From Symsagittifera roscoffensis (lineage: Eukaryota > Xenacoelomorpha > Acoela > Convolutidae): 64,000 nucleotides of DNA. Below the pieces are notes generated by a model. That model did no database searches. It was not told the DNA's origin and saw only the letters and a list, made by a program, of their open reading frames with translations. Below are positions 49,101 through 57,557 of this stretch, piece after piece (position 1 is the first letter of the stretch; every line of letters begins with the position of its first letter). Location of the stretch: the NCBI RefSeq assembly GCF_963678635.1, contig NC_087062.1, positions 36,112,052 to 36,176,051 of the forward strand. The letters are read 5' to 3'. Position numbers and translations under genes: made by a program.

Positions 49101-52100
49101 TTGTTAGTGGTTGCCTTGACGTTATGTAGAAATTTAATACAGTGTTTCATGTGATAAAAGACATCTCGCATCAGGACAATGTCCTGCATGTTCGAATACC
49201 CCTGAAATTTTAAGTTTTGTTGGGATTTGCAAAGTTAACTAGAAACAACTGACGCACTGAACTTTCATGGATAATAATCGATCATATTGAATTTTTATTG
49301 TCAGTCTCTATAAAATAACAAAAAAAGCGATTATAATCGATTGAAAATGGATTCTAATTTTATTAGTTTTCGAAGCAAAAAAATCCAGATATAATCAATT
49401 CTATTCGATTCTAATCGATTACTTCCATTTTGTTTTCAAAAAGTTTTATCAAAAAAAAAAATAATCCATTTCGATCAATTATAACGGATTATAATCCATT
49501 TATTTAATTCTTTTTGCGTTTTGTTTTCAATGTTTCATAATATTATTATAATTAAGTTTAACTAATTTTATACTATAACTGTAATTTTTTTCTATTTTCT
49601 TTTCAATCACGTTTTTGAGAATTTACAAAAAATTACCTATAGATCTAAACCCCCCCCCCCACGTTTACCCGTACTACAGTAGGGGGATGGAGGGTACGTG
49701 AGGGGAGGTATGTACGTGGGAGTGGGGGTTACGTGGGGGGGGGGGGTTACGTGGGGGACGGGGGGACTACGACGTGGGAGTGGGGGTTACATGGGGGTGG
49801 TTACGTGGGAGTGGGAAATACGTGGGGAATACGTGGGGAGTGGGGTTACGTGGGAGTGGGGGTTACGTGGGGGTACGTGGAAGGGGGGTACGTGGGGGTT
49901 TATATGGGAGGGGGTTGTACGTGGGGAACGTAAGGAGATTTGTGGGGAACTGGTCAAGAATGCGGCTTCTAGGCACTTTTTGGAAAATTACTACATATTG
50001 GCCTCATCAAAGTTACTACATATTGGCCGCCCCTAGATGAACGTGTTCGTTCGAGCTTTGCAGAAAGATGCAAACAGTAAAACCATTATTTACAAAACTT
50101 AACCAATTTTCATGGTTTTTATGTAGAAAAAACAATCCAGTATATTGAAAACAAAAATGAAATATAATCAATTATAATCGATTTTAATGGATATTTTCGT
50201 TCAAAAACATTCGGTTAAAATGGATTAAACATCCTTTACCTTGTCTAAATTTGCCATGATAATCGATTATATGGACAACAATTTAGTCAACAAAAATCCA
50301 TTATAATCGATTTTATTCATAAAACTTCGGTGCGGTAATGTATTACTGTTTTTTAAAAGCTCAATTATATCCCTCGTGCTCTTTGCCTGTACCAAAAAAC
50401 GCCCAAACATCTCGGGATGAACGCCATGAACCGAAAGTGCGTACCTTACAATTCCTCACAATATTGTGTCTACCTCTAGTGTATGAATATTGTGCCTCCA
50501 ATATGTGCGCCTATCTGCCTCTATGCCCCAGTTTTTTACCATGCAAAATCATCAACTATGCCAAATTAGTTATCAGACAATTTAAACCTAGTTAGTGGTT
50601 GCCTTGACGTTATGTAGAAATTTAATACAGTGTTTCATGTGATAAAAGACAACTCGCATCAGGGCAATGTCCTGCATGTTCGAATACCCCTGAAATTTTA
50701 AATTTTGTTGGGATTTGCAAAGTTAACTAGAATTAACTGACGCACTGAAGTTTCATGGATAATAATCGATCATATTGAATTTTTATCGTCAGTCTCTATA
50801 AAATAACAAAAAAGCGATTATAATCGATTGAAAATGGATTCTAACTTTATTAGTTTTCGAAGCAAAAAAATCCAGATATAATCAATTCTATTCGATTCTA
50901 ATCGATTACTTCCATTTTGTTTTCAAAAAATTTTATCAAAAAAAAATAATTTATTTCGATCAATTATAACGGATTATAATCCATTTATTTTATTCTTTTT
51001 GTGTTTTGTTTTCAATTTTTCAAACATTATTTAAGTTTAACTAATTTTATACTATAACTGTTTTTTTTTCTATTTTCTTTTCAATCACGTTTTTGAGAAT
51101 TTACAAAAAATTACCTATAGATCTAAACCCCCCCCCACGTTTACCCGTACTACAGTAGGGGGATGGAGGGTACGTGAGGGGAGGTATGTACGTGGGAGTG
51201 GGGGTTACGTGGGGGACGGGGGGGACTACGACGTGGGAGTGGGGGTTACATGGGGGTGGTTACGTGGGAGTGGGGAATACGTGGGGAATACGTGGGCAGT
51301 GGGGTTACGTGGGAGTGGGGGTTACGTGGGGGTACGTGGAAAGGGGGTACGTGGGGGGGGGGGGGTTGTATATGGGGGGGGGGGTTGTACGTGGGGAACG
51401 TAAGGAGATTTGTGGGGAACTGGTCAAGAATGCGGCTTCTAGGCACTTTTTGGAAAATTACTACATATCGGCCTCATCAAAGTTACTACATATTGGCCGC
51501 CCCTAGATGAACGTGTTCGTTCGAGCTTTGCAGAAAGATGCAAACAGTAAAACCATTATTTTCAAAATTTAACCAATTTTCATGGTTTTTATGTACAAAA
51601 AACAATCCAGTATATTGAAAAGAAAAATGGAATATAATCAATTATAATGGATTTCAATGGATTTTTTCGTTCATAAAAATTCGGTTAAAATGGATTAAAC
51701 ATCCTTTACCTTGTCTAAATTTGCCATGATAATCGATTATCTGGACAACAATTTAGTCAACAAAAATCCATTATAATCGATTTTATTCATAAAACTTCGG
51801 TGCGGTAATGCATTACTGTTTTTTAAAAGCTCAATTATATCCCTCTTGCTCTTTGCCTGTACCAAAAAACGCCCAAACATCTCGGGATGAACGCCATAAA
51901 CCGAAAGTGCGTACCTTACAATTCCAAACACCGAAAATGCTTGTCATACAATTCCATATATCAAATATATGGAAAAATGCTAATCATACAATTTTCATCC
52001 AAAATTTCAAAAAATTATCGAAAAAAGATTCGCACTAGTTTCTGCGGCTATTTGAACCAAATAAAACAGTCTGGTGGTGAAAAAAATTATGTTTCTTTTT

Positions 52101-53067
52101 TTTGGAAAAACTGGTTATTGGATTTTTTCCGTTTCTCTGGATAACTCTTTTCAAACAAGGCTAAAAACTCCTTTTTTCATGACATGATTATATATGCTTG
52201 GATCAAAGTCTGATAGTTCAAAATTTCTAATTTTAAAAATAATCATCTTTAAAATTTTTGCCAACATTTAAAAGTTTGATGCTTTTAATATATGATTTGT
52301 GAAAATAAATCTTACACAATTCAGGTCGTTTCCAATGCATTGTAAATGACACCGATCAACCCTTTGGTGACTCTAGTTTTGAGTAAACCATGGGTTTAGT
52401 CACTTGTGTTGGGTCACTTCAAATGCTTGTCCTACAACTTCCATATATAAACAAATGCTTATCTTAGAGTTTTCTTAACATATTTTGTATCTATGGAATT
52501 GTACGAAATTGTATGATAAGCATTTTTTCATATATTACAACAAAAATTACATCGGTTAGAGTTTTCAGTGTTAATTGCACAGGAACCAACTACGCTTCTT
52601 TTGTTTGTGCAAATGAGCTTACATATCAATCCCCCTAATTATTTGAAATACCTCTTAGTCATATAGGTGACGGTCTAAAGTTTAATGAGCATGCGCCCAT
52701 GTAATTTTTAATGTCTGGAAAAAAATTCAAGCCTGTCATCGTCTATTATTTTTGCGCAACTGCAATAGATTTTAATTCATTTTTCCTGGATTTTTTTCCA
52801 GCTCAAGTTTTTAAGATGAAGAGGAAGGAAACTGGTGAAACGAGCCTGATTCAGTCCAACATATATAGAGACAGTGTCCTGGTGAAGCTGCAAAGGTCGG
52901 CCAAATTGGGGAATAATGCAGGATAGTCTCTCGATGAGATCATTGTGGGAACTGACTAAGATCTCACTTTCGGCTAGTGATACAGGAGACGATGTGCAAT
53001 CAATTACTGAGATTATATTCCATAATAAAAGAAGCATTTTAGCTTCTGATGGAGTTTTAAAGGCCAA
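39847..53067 (-). CDS. Nicotinic acetylcholine receptor-like Cys-loop channel subunit, gene span
   Basis: Five exons on the minus strand: 53067-52846, 45809-45656, 41340-41134, 40808-40422 and 40169-39847. They sum to 1293 bases, i.e. 430 residues plus stop, with every junction in phase. The protein has a signal peptide, an extracellular ligand-binding domain with the 15-residue Cys-loop (Cys166-Cys180), four membrane segments and a short M3-M4 loop. Such subunits form pentameric ligand-gated channels in the plasma membrane of nerve or muscle cells. M2 has Asp at -1' and Leu at 9', as in cation channels. No adjacent Cys pair is present in loop C, so it is a non-alpha type. The usual G-S-W after the Cys-loop is replaced (VTFASDIESDY), so it is a divergent member. 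The ligand is not known. Intron 1 is 7 kb and contains a tandem array; intron 2 is 4.3 kb. Confidence 0.88.
40422..40808 (-). CDS. nAChR-like subunit exon 4: M1 to M3
   Basis: Acceptor TTTTTGTAG. It starts ELKATDSLKSFILNSEWHMV, then a loop C region with a single Cys (EVVCSIQLKRR). M1 is about residues 242-262 with the conserved Pro (VLVFPNMTLYIL). M2 is about 271-292 (GDKISFAITTLLAQIVVFGT) followed by FPSSS. M3 is about 300-322. Position -1' is Asp, 6' Thr, 9' Leu, and 20' Ser instead of the common Glu. Donor TTTTG|GTTAGT, phase 1. Confidence 0.95.
41134..41340 (-). CDS. nAChR-like subunit exon 3: Cys-loop
   Basis: Acceptor TTTTTTTCCAG at 41341. It contains SSGTVTPLICSVIAVLSC and the signature CTLDVTYFPFDKQTC (C-x13-C with FPFD), the hallmark of Cys-loop receptors. 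A consensus donor TTTTGG|GTGAGG ends the exon at 41134 in phase 1. Confidence 0.95.
41692..42388. mobile_element. Foldback-like array of GAGCGGTTT / AACCGCTC modules
   Basis: About 700 bp built of GAGCGGTTTGAGCGGTTTTT words and their reverse complements, with AAGCAAGATTT and TAATTGTCTAAAAAAACCGC spacers. Many modules alternate in orientation, so either strand can fold extensively. The ends CCCGAGTCGAGAT and ATCTCGACCCGGG are inverted repeats with one mismatch. Both flanks belong to dispersed repeat D, which is uninterrupted at 27298-27500, so the array was inserted. It lies in intron 2 of the receptor gene. Confidence 0.8.
42389..42560. repeat. Dispersed repeat D, interrupted copy (inverted relative to 27298)
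   Basis: ATACTAGATCTATTGAGAC, GATAGCGTGACGAACAGACG and GGACCGTATCCAAAATTACT are the reverse complement of 27298-27475. The remaining part, CCTCGCAAGAATACCA, lies on the other side of the array, ending near 41691. Confidence 0.75.
42561..45655. other. Intron 2 remainder, no exon seen
   Basis: Short frames on both strands lack motifs. It contains the inverted repeat at 43881-43952. The word GTTCCGATCACAAAAAAAC near 45148 resembles the flank of the MITE at 53832-54027 without the insert. Confidence 0.45.
43881..43952. repeat. Inverted repeat with nested hairpin
   Basis: CCTGCCAGGAAC is mirrored by GAACCCTGGCAGG about 60 bases later. Inside lies a second hairpin, CCAGGG-CAA-CCCTGG. A related CCAGG-rich stretch occurs at 44836-44905. 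Possibly a small element terminus or a structured RNA; no further support. Confidence 0.55.
45656..45809 (-). CDS. nAChR-like subunit exon 2: loops D and A
   Basis: Acceptor AAACTAG, then IMNVDESSGLWTVKLDLKYE and, further on, AKWDPNEYANTSALMVSTKK and FWVPNI. This matches the D-E, W-D-P-x-x-Y and W-x-P-[DN]-I landmarks of the family, including aromatic residues that line the binding pocket. Donor ATTG|GTTAGC leaves one base that the next exon completes as Val. Confidence 0.88.
46017..51924. repeat. Four-copy tandem array, 1.47-1.49 kb unit
   Basis: Anchored on CACAATATTGTGTCTACC, units are 46017-47490, 47491-48968, 48969-50456 and 50457-51924. They are highly similar, differing by scattered substitutions and small indels. 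Each unit contains many TTATAATCGATTATAAT-type palindromic words, a poly-C run, a G-rich minisatellite block, and the segment CTACATATTGGCC repeated twice. Recurrent frames are by-products of the repetition. The array lies wholly in intron 1 of the receptor gene. Confidence 0.95.
46687..46980. repeat. G-rich minisatellite block, unit 1
   Basis: A C9-10 run, then irregular repeats of (GT)TACGTGGGAGTGGGG. Equivalent blocks are at about 48169-48455, 49650-49945 and 51127-51415; they differ in subrepeat number and G-run length. Many runs of four or more G on the plus strand could form G-quadruplexes. Confidence 0.85.
51925..52845. other. Intron 1 end, inverted-repeat element remnant
   Basis: ACACCGAAAATGCTTGTCAT at about 51928-51947 and the near-inverse TTGTATGATAAGCATTTTTT at about 52513 could be termini of one element of about 600 bp. 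No exon seen. Confidence 0.4.
52846..53067 (-). CDS. nAChR-like subunit exon 1: signal peptide and first strands
   Basis: 74 codons. The ATG at 53067, or more likely the one at 53037, begins the signal peptide MLLLLWNIISVIDC. The first conserved Cys-loop receptor segment follows: IIPQFGRPLQLHQDTVSIYV, then GLNQ. RP-x(6)-DTV is the family pattern. Splicing right after GLNQ joins to IMNVDE in exon 2 and aligns without gap to the family consensus. The donor there would be CAG|GCTCGT, a GC rather than GT site. The nearest GT sites give the wrong phase. I cannot exclude an undetected small exon. Confidence 0.72.
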
Positions 53068-53370
53068 TTTTGAGTTTCAGTTTTTGAAAGTGTTTTCCAA
53101 CTCAAGTGCTGTAAAGGTTTGAATTATCAATAGGGATGGATACCTTTGATGTTTTAGATTTGAATAATTCAAACAACAAGCATTAAAAAATGCTTGCGTG
53201 CTATATATTGCTTAAACATCGAAATGCTCAGCAAAAAATAATCAAACTGCGCCAAGGAGAAAATGAGATAGAGGAGATTGCGTCTGTAAAATAATGAATA
53301 ATAAATCTCCTTTTACAGCAACGAAAACCAAAATTCGCGATTAAAACTATGAAAATCCATATCTTGAAAC

Positions 53371-53731
53371 CAGGCGCGGATCTAGGATTTTCTCGAGGGG
53401 GGGGGGGGCGGATTTTCAAAAAAATTTCGAAATTTTTGTCGACCTTTTATTTTCTGCGCCGCAGGCAAAATTTTGAAAAAACAGTCCAAAAAAGGCATTT
53501 TTAGGGACTTTTTGGAAAATTTTGACAAAAAAATCGAGTTTTTTCGGCGACCGCTCCCCCCTTAAATTTAGTATATATTGGCGCCGAAGGCGCCCTTAGA
53601 ATAATTTTAGGGTTGGTTGGCCAAAACTGGATTTCCTAAAAGTACCAAAGGGGGGACCCTTTGGGTCAGCAGGGGGTCGAATCCCTGAGGGGAGGGGGCG
53701 TCCGACCCCGCCCCCCCTAAATCCGCCCCTG
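53371..53731. mobile_element. Complete hAT-type MITE, 361 bp
   Basis: Terminal inverted repeats CAGGCGCGGATCTAGG and (reverse of the right end) CAGGGGCGGATTTAGG. It is flanked by a perfect 8-bp duplication CTTGAAAC at 53363-53370 and 53732-53739. Terminal CAG plus an 8-bp duplication is the hAT signature. No coding capacity. It is the reference copy for the fragments at 4872, 5270, 15220, 16140 and 26880. Confidence 0.92.
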
Positions 53732-53831
53732 CTTGAAACGTAATTGTTTGTTTCATGAGCATTATTGTTTCATTTAATTGTCTAGGATAAGAGAAAGAGA
53801 GCCGGTTGCTGTGCGAAACAGAAACTGTTCC

Positions 53832-54027
53832 GGACCAAGTTAACACCCTCCAACCCCCCCCCCCCCCCCCCCCCAATCGGTTAACTTGATTCTGAGTTCG
53901 AAATTTCAGCCAATCAGAAGAGAGCATTTTACATGCAGCGCGTATCAAAATTAATTTAAATTCAACGCTCGGTTAGAGGATCTTAACTTGGTCTATTTGG
54001 GGGGAGGATGTTATGTTAACTTGATCC
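53832..54027. mobile_element. Non-autonomous DNA element, 196 bp
   Basis: Ends GGACCAAGTTAACA and TGTTAACTTGATCC (inverted, one mismatch, with a small bulge on the right). It is flanked by ACTGTTCC and ACGGTTCC (7 of 8), suggesting an 8-bp target duplication. It contains a run of about 21 C at 53854-53874. A related sequence is part of every unit of the array starting at 57558. Confidence 0.72.
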
Positions 54028-54035
54028 ACGGTTCC

Positions 54036-57000
54036 GATCACAATGCTAAAAAAACATAATAAATAAATTTAAAAATTTTAAAAAGCTATCGAAAAAATTT
54101 CCACATATTGAAAAATGATGCAATTAGGGGTAATGAAATGCTAGCTTAATCAGCAGTAATATTATACCAGTAATAAAATGTCGGAGGTCACCCTTTAATC
54201 AAATTTGTTTAATTTACTCCCAAAACGAAATCGTTTTACTCGATATTGCGACACAACTTTTGATTCTTGGGTCTTATGCACTTATCATCTTATGCAGTAT
54301 TTCTACATCTTTCCTGAGCTCAAAGTATTCAGGTGGAATCTGATTGGCTGATTAGGCAGTGAAATTCAAACTACATGGTCCGGCATTTCAATTAAAATTT
54401 CAAGCTGATAAAATTTTTGGCCGGAATAGCCAAATGTATAAACTTGTATTGTGCTGAAGCCATTTTATGATTTTTCCGTGCGAAATTTTCCAAGTCTTTT
54501 GAAAGATGTATATATATTTAGACAAAGTTTCACATTTTGGTCATTTCGGCTAATATTTATATCTGCAGGAAGTTTTGATTGAATATGTTGCTTGAATTGC
54601 CTGAACAGTAGCCAATCAGATTTGACGGCATAATTTTTAACTCGAAAGTATTGATATTGGGCCATTTTGTGCATAAGACTTTAATTCTTTTTTGTTTTTG
54701 CAATCTAAGTCTCAAGCAATAGGGCTTTAACATCATGCCACACTTGACCCCTACGAGTTTTCCTTTAGTAGGTTAAGACGATTTATCCACAAAGGAAAGA
54801 GCCAACATACGGGCTGTTCAGCGTGGGCGGAGGGGGGATAGCTCAATAGTTACTTGAGACATGTTTATAACCACTTGAAAATAGTTTTAATGATATAAAT
54901 CCACAATCCAGATTTTCCAACGAGTGTGGGACGCCAAAACTGTCAAAATCGACGCCCAAAAGTTACAAGAGATAGTAAAAAAGAGTCAATAAAACTGAAA
55001 AACTGAGGAATATAAAGCTACTTAGTCCTGTCCTAATAGAAAAAAAGCTCTTGCTTATAATATTAAGGTGCTGCGGAGAACAGTTTTTGCTATGCAGATA
55101 CAAGGATAAAGCATGAAACCTGATATTTTGCTTTCCTTGATGAGGCAATGGTCGCCCAAACAAAAATTTACAAACATTTTTTTTTATATAATTTAGTTTC
55201 TTTTGAAAATTTTCTCGATACTCATAAAAAACAAAATTCATTCGGTCAATTGATTGCGTGCTACGAACACATCAACCATCTACTTGCGTTTGCTGACGTC
55301 TTTTTGTAGCGTTTTACCGTTTTTGCTTGGGGGAGATAGCTCAATTGGTCATTACGGGGGGATGGGGGGGGGGGGGGTGGTGGTAGATTGCTCAATTGAT
55401 CCGTTAAACATACTCTTTTTGAACTGGGATCACTTATCCGGAAGTACAATGGAAATGAACTGGAACGTAGCCAACCAGTAGACCAGCTTATCTCTTTGTA
55501 CATGGCGGATACAGTACTAGCGATCAAGCTAGCGTTAAAAACGGTCAAACAATTCCATATTTTAGCGTTCAAAAAAGTGTGCTCAATCTGAATTCCCGAA
55601 ATATTAAGTGACAGAAAGATAAAAAAAATAAAGGAAAAAATGGTCCCTGTCGTCGATTTTGCTTCTTAAGTTACGGAGAAGACTGCGATGAAAGATAAGT
55701 TGGATGTTTAATGAGTTTCACCTGAATTATGATAAAATTGGCATGGTGGAATTTTTATTGGCCGAAACAGGAAAATATTTGCGAAAACTTTCTATGAGCA
55801 AAAGAAATTTAGCAAATATTTTGCAAGAGAGCCTTAAGGATTATAAGCTAACACACATACGAATGTCGATAATGTGGTTCGTGTGCAATGCTGGTGAAAA
55901 AAATTCACGTTCGGGTTCTTTCACATTGCTTGTTTGAAGTCAATTTCTAGGCTTTTCGTTCCTGTTTCAAATTGATTATTGAAATCAATATCACAGTGGA
56001 TCCATTCAGATTCAAAAAGAAAGAGAGAATCGGTAAAGTCAGTTTCATAACGGTATAACTCAGCTGATTACTGAACGGAAGTAATTAATTGGTTTCCACG
56101 AACTTTGACACGAAACTAACTAATATTTAGTTCACATTTTCAAGCCTGATTAAAAATGAAATGAATATTTTTTCAATCCTGCATCCAAGTTTAGGCGTAA
56201 GTAATTGGTTATAACGGATTTTCATGATGATTTTTTGACAATTATAATTGATTATAATTACCAAAATTAGGTTTAAAAGATTTATAATTGATTATAATCG
56301 TGATAATTTCCAAAAGATTATAATCTCATTTGGATTGATTATAGTTCTTACAAAAAAAACATTTAAAATCAATTATAATCGATTATAATTAATTAAAATC
56401 TCTTATTTTGCCAACATTTTGTCAATTCAAAACTATATTCGAATTATATCTTCTAAGTTATTATTTTTGTGTCAATAAAAAATCTCTAAAAGAGAGATCT
56501 CTTGAACACTTTGGTTCATCGGAACACCAAATTTTACCACGAAACAAAAGTTTCATAGGGATCCTTCATACTAGTGGAAAGACTCCCGCGGTAGATGAAA
56601 AATAAATTTTCCGATTCAATCTTGAAACTAAATCAATTTGCTGATATTTTGGTGATTAGAAAAGCTTAAAATACGCATCACAAAACAACTCTAATGGGAA
56701 AGAAATGAAAAATTTTTTTTTATAAATTTGAAATGATTGGAAAATTTTTAAAACTTTTTTCTCATTTTTCATAGGAATCAACGTCTACAAAATGAATAAA
56801 ATATAAGCAATTTAGATGCAACTTCGAAGACAAAACGGACAAACAAAAGGGATAATAATCAAGTATAATAGATTAAAATGGATTTTTGTGCAAAACTAAG
56901 GAATTAGAACTTTGAATAAAAGGCTCTTTTCAAGTTCCCCCCTTTCAAAATACCGAATTTTATTTTTGTTTTACGTGTTATTACGGCTAAATGCGTGATG

Positions 57001-57469
57001 TTACGCTGTTATGTATGAAGAACAAATCGGTTCACAGTTGACGATTCGTTCACCATGCCAATTTTCATTGCATTATGACAACGTTAATTAAGATTTTCAA
57101 AATTGAATTTGAAAGGGGGGACTGGAAAAGAGCAGAATGAAAATAATTGATTATAATGTATCGAAAAATATACGAATGAATAATTGATTTTAATCGATTA
57201 TGATGGATTACAATTAATTATAATTTGATTTTAAAATGAGAAATTACAATCGATTTTTAATTTATTAAAACCGATTGTTTCTCAATTTTAGAAGGACTGG
57301 TACAAAAATCATAATATAATTGACTACTAACGCTTGAGACTGGATGCGGGATTGTTCACATCAAGTTATTAGACATACATTTCATGCAAAACCAATTTGC
57401 AAACGATGTTTTTTGTCCAAAGAGCCTAATCAGCATTAGTCTATGCTTTTTTACACTATAGAAAATCTC
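54036..57469. other. Intergenic, no gene seen
   Basis: AT-rich. At 56200-56400 and 57140-57270 there are clusters of GATTATAATCGATTATAAT-type words, the same motif that fills the array at 46017-51924. Frames such as 55704-55937 have no recognisable domain. Confidence 0.5.
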
Positions 57470-57543
57470 ATCCTTGATGGGGTTCGAACCCCATCAAGCT
57501 ACAGAGTCGCAATCACCTAAGCTAACAACTGCACTATAGCGAC
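57470..57543 (-). repeat. tRNA-like Pol III head (SINE or tRNA pseudogene)
   Basis: On the minus strand GGTCGCTATAGTGCAGTTGT then TAGCTTAG resembles a tRNA D-arm and A box. GATGGGGTTCGAACCCCATC is a perfect T-arm with a B box. The acceptor ends (GGTCGCT and AAGGATG) do not pair, so it is not a functional tRNA. A tRNA-derived SINE head is the likeliest reading. Confidence 0.55.
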
Positions 57544-57557
57544 CATTTAAAATCAGC

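Noticed and set aside
55704-55937. 77-codon plus-strand frame with helix-like composition
   Set aside because: No homologous motif, no splice-site support and no neighbouring exons.
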